Below are positions 1 to 11,475 of a stretch of DNA of 64,000 bases, piece by piece. This DNA is from Rhyacichthys aspro (lineage: Eukaryota; Chordata; Actinopteri; Gobiiformes; Rhyacichthyidae), in the NCBI GenBank assembly GCA_036850595.1, contig CM072170.1, positions 11,624,303-11,688,302 of the forward strand, given 5' to 3'. Made by a program: the position numbers and the translations under genes. The notes beneath the pieces were generated by a model. The model saw only the letters and a list, made by a program, of their open reading frames with translations, ran no database searches and was not told where the DNA came from. The number at the start of each line of letters is the position of its first letter. Positions within the stretch are counted from its first letter, which is position 1.

Positions 1-469
1 GACAGATTCAGGAAGCAGACTGGTCCACTTATGCGTTTGTATTTGAATGGGTATTAGTAGTGATGGTACTTGCGCACTTTTTGTGGGGAGAAATTGAATG
101 TGAATTATAGTGACTCATTTCACAGTTAAGGCTGAAACCGCCTGCGGGACGCCTGAAGCCCTGATGGGACCCCATTCCAATTAACTCTTAGCTGTTGCCT
201 ATGTTGGTATTTTACTTATACATAGGTTATATCCTGTTATAAGATTGTATAATATTACTCAAAAATAAAAAGGCTTTGTTAACTTCGGAATGTCAATAGT
301 GCAAATAACCCTTTCCCAACGTGGTAAAAAGTTGACAAAGATGTGTATCCTTTGCAGCCACTTCCGTGAGAGTGTGCACTCGACTGGGCTAACACAGACA
401 TCTGCCTGTTTGTAAAAGGTGTGCTGGAGCTGCTGAACGCTACATGACAGGCAGCATATCACCCTGCTG
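1..469. other. Upstream flank of mdga2, no gene seen
   Basis: This AT-rich stretch lies before the CpG-rich leader of mdga2. I see no convincing exon, RNA gene or repeat in it. Open frames here are short and carry no recognisable protein motif. It may hold distal promoter elements, but none can be named from sequence alone. Confidence 0.5.
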
Positions 470-1408
470 TCTGATAACGGAGGCGTGTTGGGCAGACGGC
501 GGTGTACGGACGTGTGTTTGCGGTGATTGCAAAGCTCTGTCAGACCTCCTGAATTCCAATGCTCCTCCTCTCCCTCCCTCTGCCTCTCTCAACATCCAGC
601 AGCTGCACTCTCATGCCTTTTCCCTGATGCCGAGCGAAGCCTCCCATACAGATGAGCGCTGGAAGCCACGCACCTCTTGACGTAGCCACGGACCGGTTGC
701 GGTGCCACTCGGTCTTCGTAGCACGTATTGCGCAACGTGACTGTTGCTCAGCTGCCTCCACCGCGGACACAGTCGGCTGAAATTCATTCTTCTCGCAACA
801 CAACGCCAGGACGAGAGCGCGCGTCGGCCAAGGAGCTGCAGAGGAAGCGGACTCACCGGGGCTGGACCCTCCCCTCGTCTTCGCCGCCGGGAGACATGAG
901 CCGAGCAGGCACCGACGGGCTGCAGTCGTGATGTGACCGCTTGAGCGCACCGCTGTAGAATTAGCAACACGAGCTAGCCACTTATCAGCGATAACAGGTC
1001 TTCTTGTATTTCACTGAATCTGATTTTGATCCATGCGCGACTATGTGTCTGGATGACGAGGAGCTATGTCCGTAGCTTCTGAAACGCCGTTTGACACCAG
1101 CAGCGTCTCTTCTTTTCGGCTCCACTGAAAACCACTGCCAGGAGTGACAGCGAATCGGGGTTTGTCAAAAAGGCCAGGTTTCACCGCATCCACCTCGGCG
1201 TCTCCGTGCCGTGAACGCCGCGTCTTCATGACAGTGGCCACCGAACCCAGCACCGCCTGAGAGTGTTCGCGTCCAAAATACCTCCAGTGAGAGCAGATTT
1301 ACCGAGGAGCAGCGCCGTGCCCGCACAGCCTATGCCGCTCACTTTCGTCGCCCCGGAGAGGACTTCTTGCCATTGAAAGCTGGATATGCAGAGATTAACG
1401 TGAACAGG
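470..1408 (+). promoter_or_regulatory. mdga2: CpG-rich promoter/5' leader region of mdga2
   Basis: CG dinucleotides are frequent here (for example around 810-900 and 1140-1360) and become scarce on both sides. This is the usual picture of a CpG-island promoter and first exon. The block ends directly at the mdga2 start codon at 1409. The transcription start cannot be fixed. If the leader begins before about 890 it contains at least six upstream ATGs with short frames: 896-931, 1033-1056, 1043-1075, 1228-1260, 1332-1376 and 1386-1403. The last ends 5 bases before the main ATG. No in-frame ATG precedes 1409. Confidence 0.6.
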
Positions 1409-1481
1409 ATGGATCTAATTATCAGTGTTTTGGGCTTGCTGGCGCTCGTCGTGGAGGGCGTCCGTTGCCAAGGAGTGTACG
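1409..1481 (+). CDS. mdga2: mdga2 coding exon 1 (signal peptide)
   Basis: This is the first coding exon of MDGA2, a GPI-anchored cell-surface protein with six Ig domains, a fibronectin-like domain and a MAM domain. From family knowledge, it binds neuroligins and limits synapse formation. The exon encodes MDLIISVLGLLALVVEGVRC, a hydrophobic signal peptide probably cleaved near residue 20, then QGVY. MDGA2 orthologues begin with MDL and also have QGVYAPP at the mature start. The ATG at 1409 is chosen because it begins the signal peptide and no earlier in-frame ATG exists. The exon ends TACG|GTGAGT, a strong donor at 1482, leaving one base of a split codon (phase 1). That base joins exactly with exon 2 at 41361 to give Ala. 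Whether this is the mdga2a or mdga2b copy cannot be told from the window. Confidence 0.92.
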
Positions 1482-3994
1482 GTGAGTGGAATGTCCAATG
1501 TGCTCATGACCTTGTAAAAGTAGTCACCACTCTTAAATCACGTAAGGTAACATTTAAAGCAGGCAAACGAGCTCTGAATGTCATGTTGGAGTGTGAGACT
1601 CCAAATCTTCTGTCTCTGAGACAGTACCGCAAATCTCGCACAGCCCTTTCTCTCATCCAAGCCATCACTCAGCCACGGGAGGTGAGCAGACAGATTTAGT
1701 AGTCTACATCTATAGATGATTGGTTTGTACTGAAGCATCTAACGCTGCTCACATGTGTTCATTAGCGTGTGGAGATTTATAAAAGGTTCACTTGGAGGAT
1801 AAATGTATTGTGAATCTCATTAGAAGGGTTGAAATGTATTGAGCACTTAGTATGCAGAGCCTTGAATGATTTTCATGTGTAGTGAATGTGTCTTCCTGCC
1901 TCTCCTGATATTTCTGCATGTCTGAGTCTCCTCCTCTCTTGCACTTAACAGTAAGCACACGTCTGCCTCTTACCTTGTCTGCTTGTACAACCACTGGCAC
2001 AAATGAATGTCTTATGAATCGGCATCACCGCAGCAGCAACGGCAGCAGCAGCAGCAGTAGAAACAGCAGCAGTAGAAACAGCCGTGTGAGGAAGTGATTC
2101 AAGTGTACCACAGGAAGAATGATTAGACCTTGGGTTGGAGGCCAGACTTGTCGACAGAGACTGACCAAAGCAAAGTCCATGCTGAGAATGTAAGGTCAAG
2201 TCCAGATATGGGATGCTCTGTGAACAGGCTGTGGTCAGGCACCAAAAAGATAATTGTTGCTATGGTATGGCTCAGAGGTGTTGAAATGTTTCTCTTAGCG
2301 TGACATCTACACCTGAGTATTGAAGCGTCAGCATGCAACACACCAAAGGAGAGAGATGAAAAGGACAATAGGTCAGAGCTTGTCAGGGTGGGCTGAGCAC
2401 CAGTGTCTAGTTTTTACACCTGTTGCACACGTTTTACTGTTATCTGAAATGCATGGTGTATACATATTGTCAGTTAGCTTCTTCTTAAACCTAGAGGACT
2501 CATTAGGCAGAGTGAAATTTCAACGTAGGTGTTGTTGTTTAGAGAGAGTGTTATGTTTGGAGCCTGAGGCCACAGAGTCTATCAAAGATTGATGTCTCAA
2601 GAAATCTCTGCCTTTACTTTATTGAAAAACCACATGCACTAAATCAGTTTCTTTGGGATGCATATATCCAGAGGAGACAGGCATGACGCTATGCATCACA
2701 ACTCATCATGTACAGTAGCTGCCAGATCAAAGCTCCCAGTCTCTGATTGAACAGCCTCTCCATACTACTATGTGTGCAGACACATGATGATGCCAGCTCA
2801 TTAGAAGGAATCATATCCCATAATGCTTCTTGTGGTGTTGCTTTGGTGTTGTGTGTGGACTGGTGGCTCAAAGCTTTAGCACCCTAAGACACTAAGAGAT
2901 AGCAAACAGATGGAATTGTTTGAATTTGTGTGCGTGTGTATGTAGTATCTGTACTGTATGTTACACTCTCACAATTTTTCCTGTTGCTACATTTGACCAT
3001 TTGTATGCACATTTAGAGTTTAGAGTTTTAACTCCTGTGGATGCACACAGCACTAGTAAACATCTTTGTCCCAAATTGTCACCTGATGTCATTGTCAAGA
3101 GATGTATTTAAAACAGAATACCATTGATTCTATGGAATAATTTTTGCATCAAGTCTGTCCAGAAACAATGTGGTCAGTCTAAACTAGAATTTTAGAAGTG
3201 GTGTTAGTGTATTTTAATTATGCTAAATTGCTAGATTGTATGATTTGACTAGTTGTCATGACACCAGAGGTCTGCAAAGATACAGTATCAGGCTGCATCC
3301 TTTTCTAAAGTACTTTTTACTGTCCACACTGCTACTCAGTTGGACTTTTCAAAGTTACACAGGGTCACAGTGTCTCCAGCGAGAAGACACTGTTTTAAGC
3401 AGCAACAGTTTTGCATTTAAAAGTACGGCCCTACTTTGCAATGCCCTCATTGTGAGTCAACCAGATGAAACAACTTGTAACTATTTTCTGAAATCCCTTA
3501 GAATAATAGGCTCGCATTTGGAAGAAACTCATGAGACCACTAGTTAGTTATTGATTTTTTAAAATGTTTTTATGCACATGCAATACCTGATTCTTTCAGC
3601 TGAAGTCATGCGATTCAGTTCATCCATTGAAGATTAATTTTTTTTATACCTCTAGCAAATATATATTCTATGCCCTTAAAATGACATGATATGATATAGC
3701 TGAATGATATAAGCAAGTGGTGGTATCCTGAAGTAAACATTTATTGGCAAGGTCCAAGAGTCAAAATTTATTATTGATGGTGACAAACGTTAGCATGCGT
3801 GTGGTGATGTCACTCAATGTATTCACTTAAGGTCTTGACACATGAAGGGGATGAGGTCATAGAAATTGAGTTGCTTATTGTATGCCACAGGTTAAAGACA
3901 TGTGACTGAATATCAATATTGATGAGAGAGGAGACACTTAATGGTTGTAAAGTGGTGACATTTTATAGAGGGTTGATATTGATGGCATTTTTGT
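1482..3994. other. Start of mdga2 intron 1, no gene seen
   Basis: This intronic DNA begins right after the exon 1 donor. It holds a short interrupted CAG-type microsatellite at about 2031-2084, in which GCAGCAGTAGAAACA recurs. Open frames here lack splice-site or protein support. I see nothing else. Confidence 0.6.
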
Positions 3995-4239
3995 TCTCAC
4001 ATTTACATTTATCCACTAGGGGCACTTTAGATTAGTGAGTTGACCTATACATGTACGTCTTTGGGCGGTGGGAGGAAGCCAGAGTACCTGGAGACAACCA
4101 GCGGGACCACGGGGAGGACATGCTGAGTCCTCATGGAGCTGGTGAGCCGAGGCCTGAGTTGGTCAGCCAAGCATGGACGGATCGAACTCACGACCTTCTA
4201 TCTGTGAGGCAGGAGTGCTAACCTGCCACCGTGCCCCCA
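3995..4239 (-). mobile_element. tRNA-like SINE-type fish repeat, diverged
   Basis: On the minus strand this begins with a gcacggtggcaggttagcac-type head and reads through 'cctcacag', 'gttcgatcc', 'gtcctccccgtgg' and 'cttcctcccaccgcccaaag'. These words are the hallmark of a very common interspersed repeat of teleost genomes. The first ~65 bases resemble a tRNA, with an A-box-like ggttagcac segment and a B-box-like gagttcgatcc at about 4180-4190. The copy is worn by substitutions, which suggests an old insertion. The exact library family name cannot be assigned by eye. Confidence 0.7.
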
Positions 4240-4924
4240 TTTCTGAATCAATTCAGACTCAGGAAAAAATATATTGTTTCCTTGTTTATGTAAATTCCAT
4301 CTGATTGGACAAATGTAGCATGTGTTTCCAGTTAGAAAGACAAAAAATAAAGCTTTCAAGGTCCAAGTATTATATGTAACTTCTACTGAAATGGTGGAAT
4401 CATGATGTGCTAATGAAGAAATCACATAGTATGGTGCTAAGTGGTGCTGCCAGAGTCATTAAAGAGGATTGATGAAGGCTAGTCACTCCACCATGACTCG
4501 TTGCCACAGGGGGAAAAGAGATACCGCTAAGGTACAATAGAACTCCATTTATTTCTCTGACTGTCCTTTTTTCTTCTCTCTTCTGGTGAGGGTGTTTTTC
4601 TCAACACAACACACCTCAGCTAATTTCTCTTGCTGCAAAGGTTCTGCCAATTAAACTCACCTCAAGAAGCACCTACAGTGATCTTTGTAATGGCATTAAA
4701 TAATCCTAGCAAACATTGGTACTGGAGCATGACTGTTATGATAGCATACAATTGTTTTCTTTCTGGTTGGTACTTATCTTAAAATACAGCCTTGAGAATG
4801 TTCTCTTTGCATCAAAGTCAGTCGACAACAGCCTCCATGGGATGTGCAGATGTTCCTGATCTCGTTTTGCGTTGTGAGAAAAGTTCTGACTGCTTTTAGC
4901 TCCCTTCCCATTTCCCCCTCACAG

Positions 4925-4945
4925 TCTCTCTCTCTCTCTCTCTCT
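4925..4945. repeat. (TC)n microsatellite
   Basis: About ten uninterrupted TC units within a longer pyrimidine-rich stretch in mdga2 intron 1. Likely polymorphic in length. Confidence 0.9.
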
Positions 4946-7900
4946 GCCTGTATCTGTCTCTCGCTCCCACACTCTCGTTTGCATTGAAGTCCAAGCAATT
5001 GCTGGGGTGTCTTTTCATGAGCCCCGGTTCAGACGCTTTGGCTTCTAAGCTATGCAAATGCATTCTGCCAGTGAAACTAAAGCCGCCTTTGTTGGTTCTC
5101 AGAGGCCTCCTCCACAGAGTCCTTCATCATTCCCTTGGATCAGGACCCTCACATTTCCCACCGTAATGAGACCACAGATAACTCTATCTCTTCTCCTCCC
5201 TCCTGCTCCGGGTCTCTTTCTGGCTGCCTGTCTCACTCCCTGTCTCTGCCATCATTCCCCAGGGGAACACTGTGGTCGTCTACAGTATATGGGCTTCAAT
5301 CAGAGGCAAATGAGGAGATACAGCTGGGTACAAAGCAGTTGGAGTAATTTGTTCCAGTGAAAAAGTCTGCATTGCACTTTAGGGATTACTCTGTACCTCT
5401 GGGTGGGGCTCCAGATAGCACCAACTTAATCATACCAAGTGTCAGTTCCCCTTTTTTCGTATCCCTCTGAGACTTCTGCTGAATATACACTGCATCGACT
5501 CCATCGACAGTGTGGAACCTGACCGATCAATGCTACGTACCATTGAACTAGATTTACATTAACATGTTTTGTTTTGTAGTTTTTTTGCATTGTTGATTAC
5601 ATATAGCTGACTAAAGCACATTCACAAACCAAAAACAAAGCAATGCAATGGTTAATGCCAGAATCCCCAGCTGTCATAGATTTAATGCTTGTTCTTCTAA
5701 ACCTAATATAATGATATGACATAATTGGGAAACGTTAGAGCTAGTAGTTAGAGCAAGGCAACTAACTTTCACATTGGTATCTCCCCATCACACAATCCTA
5801 CAGACCTTTAAGGGGAAAAAGTAATAATAATAAAATAATTGGGGTAAATGTATGTACCGTTGGAGCCATTTTGTATTGTTTGTGCCTCCAGCTGCTATGT
5901 GGCTCCGAACCTTAGTCTGTACTTACATACTGCGTCAGTTGGTCTGTTTGTGTTTTGATTTATTGAGTGATCTTGCCTTTAGGGGATAATAAATAAGAGA
6001 CTTATTATTTTGAACAAGTGTCCAAAATGTCAACACCCAAGCAGCCATAGTGGACTTGCAGAGGGCAAAGTTGCTGCTACATTGATATTGATTTAAGGTC
6101 ATATCACCTAGACCTAATGGAGACTTAGGTTTCTATATGGTTTTCCTTCTGCATCATTGCAAAAGTTTCTCCTTTAGCGATTCCTCAAATGCTTCAAGAG
6201 TGGGAAGCAGTGTATTTTAGTAAACTCTAGCCATTTTGTATTATCCTATATGTTATGATGCCTATAAGTAGAAAGGGGTTAACCCTGCTAACCTGAAGGT
6301 GGCATTGTTTTGGTGTTATAATGATACCTATTCTCTTAAGCGTGGGTGTTGTGGATGTTAGATCTTAGATTACAAGGAATATGATTAGGCACTTTAAAAA
6401 AATCAAAGCAAGTACAACTCAACCCAAGTGAATGTTTCTGATGTTTTTGTGCAATTGTAGACTGATCCTTTCAACTTGAAATGCAACTATGCACAGATGT
6501 GGCAGAAAATGAAATCAAGCCAAAAGCTCTAAGGTTGTAGCAGTGTTTCATCAAGTGCCACAGCCAATAAGCATTGCCTTTCATTCGTGTATGCCTAGTT
6601 CAAGGGTAGGATCGAGTTGTGCAGCTTCTCATTGATTTGTGGTCAGAACTATAAAAAGATGATGATAAAACCTCAGCGCATATGCACAAATCAGCATCAT
6701 GGCCAGCAGTAATACTTTCTTCTTCTACTGTGAGGATTTGGATGAGTCCAGGAACACAGTTTACCTCATTCTAGGCCAAATCCCCTCCACAGACCAAAGA
6801 AGCTTATTGTAACCTGGCTTGCCGCTTCAACTGTTAAGCTCACATCCCCAAACCCTACTTTTCCTGCTTTTCACAGTGAGAATGACAAAAAAGCTGGTGC
6901 TAATGGTATTATGGTCATTCATTCATTCATTAAGCCCCTATCTGGTGCATGACCACTACAGCCTTGCACTCTGATTTACTTACAATGAACACAACTTTAA
7001 ATGAAGTACTGTCCATCTTTTGTTTTGGGAGTTCTAATTAAATGCCCATTCTTCATGTAAATCCTTAAAAACTAAATTTGAATCCTAAATGTTTACTGGT
7101 CTAACCAACATGACTTTGCAGGAGTGAGGCCTTTATTTGCACAATTACTGCAAAAGGGTTAATATCCTCCTCATGTTGACAGCCAATCAACACAAAGAAA
7201 TTAGAGCCACACTGGTCAATTGGACTGTCACTGTTGTTTTTTCTGTCTAATGTACAGTATGTTTCAATAAATGTCCCATTTCTGGTCACTGGTCACGTGG
7301 TGAAGTGAGCTACGATGGTGCATACATTCCAAATATAAATACTTCTAGCCCCAGATGTTAATTATATCATTTTAACCCCCCCCCCCACCCCTATATGCTG
7401 CCTCCTGCTAAGATCTGATCACCTTCAGCTGGGCTTCTGCTGTGTGGTCACCCTGTGAAATGTACATAACTTAACTTTACATGGCATAAGTAGGTGTTAA
7501 AAGTTACCATGAAGTTGGATCATTGTGAATGTAAACATGACCTTATACAACCTGCTGCATGCATTAGATCATGATTAGTCATGCATTAGTTCACCCTCTC
7601 ACAGATCAATTGTATAAAGCTGTAAATTGGTGCAGATTTTCCTTAATAAATGGTAGGATTAGCCGCTAATACAGCTCTTTTTGAGATGGAGTGTGTTTCC
7701 GTATCTATCCATCCGAGTTATCATTTTCTTGATTGGCATCACTTCAAATCACAGAGAATTATACATGCTAGCTATCTTCAAAGTGACGCAAATGATGAAA
7801 GGGCCTCATTGAATATAAATGCCTCCTCCTGTCTTCACTTACACATTTCAGTCAATTGAATTGTCTTTGTTAAGCCAAACTGGCAGGACCAGCACTTACA

Positions 7901-10900
7901 CGCATAACATACAAATTACTCAGCAGTCCCTACTGGTAACTGACATGAGCAACATTTTAGCAGAGCAGTGGTGGAAATACTGTAAAGCAAAGAGCAGCCC
8001 AGGAGAGGATTGGTGCGTTGTGGCACCCACAAGAGGCTAATGCCAACCTTCAACTATGTCACTTCAGCCCACACAGGCATCCTAAGTGCTGCTCCGGTGA
8101 AGTGATGTCTGTTGTCATGGCGACAGTATGTGAGCCTGCCATTGCACGTCCTCTGACTTCCCCATTGCCTTCCCTCCATCTCTCCCTGTCTTACTGCCTA
8201 CCCACTCGCTCATTCTCTCCTTCCCCTCACATGCCAGCAAATCAATCGCTGAAACAAATGTGAAGTGATTGCACAAACTAAAGCTCCTCGCATCAACCTC
8301 ACAATTGTGTGCAATAGCACATAAGATTGCCATGAAAAGGGGGGAGGTGTTGGTGTTGTTGGATGTGTTGATGTGGGGGGAACAGAGATGTGTCTCTTCA
8401 AAAATCACCACCATTTCTTTGCTGCGAGGCAACTGCAGAATAGGAGCCTACTTATCTTTGTGGCCAATGAGCTTCTTCTCCAGCGACTTCTTCAGTTGTC
8501 TGTAGCTTCAAAAACACTGCTGCTCATCTCGTACATTATGATCCCACTTCACAACTGAACACATATCACGTGATACCCAGAGAAACAACCATAGATTTAA
8601 GCCAGATTTGGGTCCTCTTTCCCATTCCTTATTACTGAAGCACTGCAGAGGCTTGCCTGAGAGCACTGTTAGCTCGTCTATCTAGGGCAGTCGTCCTACC
8701 CGTGGTGTGTTAATACGCCAGACCTTTCCACCAAGACTCATCATGAATGTTAAACATGGGAAGAGTGACGCAGTCATTACTTGCGCTCTAAACCAGTTAG
8801 CCATTCTAGAGTGATAACTGTCTGCTCAGGTTTTTCCTACTATTTGTCTTGCCATGTCCCCAGTAGTGTGTGAAACCTACAGAAATTTACTATGTAATAT
8901 CTAATCTCTTTAACATCACGCTTGCTTCATCCCTCCACCAGACATACTCTATTCCACAGGCTGTTAAACCCATGGGGCTATCCGCAGCCGCACTGTCAAT
9001 TAATGGCTTCTTAGAATAAAGCAAGTACAGCTAGCTGGAGATGGCAAAGCGCTTCTCCGCAGAGATTTCACTCAGCAAAGAATGAAATTTCAGAGCAATG
9101 GTGGATTTCTTTATTGGCTCTGATTGTCTGCTGTCTTGTTTCTTGTCTTTGCTGCGTCAATGTCTTTGCGCTCTTCTCTTGCACACAGTCTAAAGACGCA
9201 GACATTAATACGTTGCATCACCTGCTCAGAGCAAATTTGTAGTTTCACCGTGGCAGTTTTATTACAGTCCCGTGGATCCTGTTAACAACTCAAGCTTTGG
9301 CCTCCAGTTATTAGCTATCCAGTCTGCCTCCTGACCCACTCTCAGCATGAGGTGGGCTTCCTTTTGGAGAGCTTCTCCCTCGCCACAAACACAGCACATG
9401 AGTCAGCCCACGCATTATGCCTAGGGTGAAATTCTCACTTGATTTCCTCCATTCTTCTCTGGCCTCAACCAAGGCTCACATCAACTCTCTCTGGCACTCT
9501 TCCTTTATGCTAAAATGAGTCATTTTCTTCCAGATGTTTTTGTTTGATAAGCTAATCAAATTGCCACAATGAAGTGCTGACAGTGCTGAGTAAAAGGAGC
9601 TTTAAATTAATACATTGCACATTATCATAAATTACACTCAGATTACGCTTTAATTCTAATTTACTTTGGCATAGTCAAATTGTATTATTTGCTGTGATTA
9701 GAAATCTCTGGCATTTTGTTATTACATTTTCAGCTCTCATGTCTTATCAGTTTGAATGTAAAGCAAGTTCACATTTAAGGTGATTTATTATGTGGAGCTC
9801 ACTTACAGATCTAGATTTTGTTGTTTATATGCCAGACTGAATCATCACTAAATCTTTCACACATGCTAAATGGCACCTTGTTTAACCTTACCTTTTGTGT
9901 CTCTTATTTCCTTTCATTGTTCTTCTTTTGGCCTTACACTCTACTATTACTCTTTTGGTTTGTTATGTGCACCAAAAGCACCTGAGAGTGGCATCTTTAT
10001 TGGGTACTTAGACTTTCTATTAATAAGTAATGGATTTCTTAGACCTCTATACTGACCCTTTATTTGCATGGCTACCTTTTGCCAGGATGTATATTGGCCA
10101 GAGTTTATGTCCTGTCTGCTATTGGTTTATAATCAAAGGTGCCGGTGCGTGTACTTAGCAGAAACACTTTCCTGAACAGCAACTTTTCTTTAGCCAAGTG
10201 CCAGACTATGACATAGATTTTATCCCTGATGCTTCATTGGGGGTAAAGAGGATTGTGTAAATTTGGAGGTCAACGGTCATTAAGTCATTATTTGTAAAGA
10301 AAATGACCAGTAGCCATTGAAAGATGAATACAAATCAATATAATGTCATGTCACTCATATAAACTTGCAGTTGGCCTGGAATCTGAGGAGACAACCTTAT
10401 TTTGAACTTGAAATTGTTGAGCATGGCAGTGACAGTCTCAGAGTTAGCCACGGCTAGCTAGTAATGCCATCCGTGTTTCAAAGTGTGGTTTAACAAAGTA
10501 ATATTCTACATATTTTTCTAAAAAGTGAGTGTGAGTGAGAGAAGAATTAGCATTAAAAAAAATAGAACAACCCAAAAACAAAACAAACACAACCAAAAAA
10601 GTTGCTGACTTAATTATTTGAATGTAAAAGAATTTCTTGGAGCCAGTGATCATTTGGTCCACTTTTCTTCCGTTGTCTGTAATATCTAATGCTATCTTAG
10701 CTAATGCCCAGGATGCAACCTGTGCTGAAGATTAAAATGAAATTCAGTTCCCACCTCAAGGATAGATTTATTTTACCTTTATTTACTAAATGTACATTTC
10801 TCCTCATGTTGCTTAGGTGTTTTAATGCCACACACAGATTTTTCACCTCCAATAAAAGTGGTGCTTCAGGCCATTTCATCACGTTATTAAAAGAAATGAC

Positions 10901-11453
10901 GCATCTTGTATAATTAAAAAATGTACCACAAATCGATTTTATAGTAATGTCTGGTGAAGTATGATTTCCCGATGGCCTTGGGGCTCCTGTTTTAAGGAAT
11001 GAGGAAATATTTAAGTTATTAAACAGTGTGTGTAAAAGTGAAAACAGTCTGAATGCATTAATTCCAGCAAGTTGTGTTTAGAATGAGTTTGGTTTTGGAG
11101 GTGTACGTGTTTGGTGTGCAGATATGGGAGTTTGCTAGAGGTGATATTAAATAGCTCTGAATCTCAACCCAGTGCGACAGAACAGAGGACTTCAAAACGG
11201 CTTTGAAGTGCACCGGTAAACTTTGACATATTAGTGGATGTGCAGGTCCCTTTGGCTCATCACACGAGCCCATGCAAATCCAGTAATGGCTTCTCTGGAT
11301 GCACTAATATTGCTCTCAAAATAGGTGGGATCTGGGTGACGAGTCCATATTTCTATCCATATTTATATCATGAGCCACATATCAACATATGCTGATAATA
11401 TTCATGAATTCTGCCGCAACTTATCTAGTTAAACCAAAATGATGATTTTTTTT

Positions 11454-11475
11454 TGTGTGTGTGTGTGTGTGTGTG
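11454..11475. repeat. (TG)11 microsatellite
   Basis: Eleven perfect TG units preceded by a T run, in mdga2 intron 1. Confidence 0.95.

Noticed and set aside
540..970. Two overlapping minus-strand open frames of 119-136 codons
   Set aside because: They lie antisense to the CpG-rich mdga2 leader, where stops are rare because of base composition, and they show no domain or conserved motif.
2031..2084. CAG-rich tract as a coding polyglutamine segment
   Set aside because: No supported exon surrounds it and the units are interrupted by TAG. It is an intronic microsatellite.
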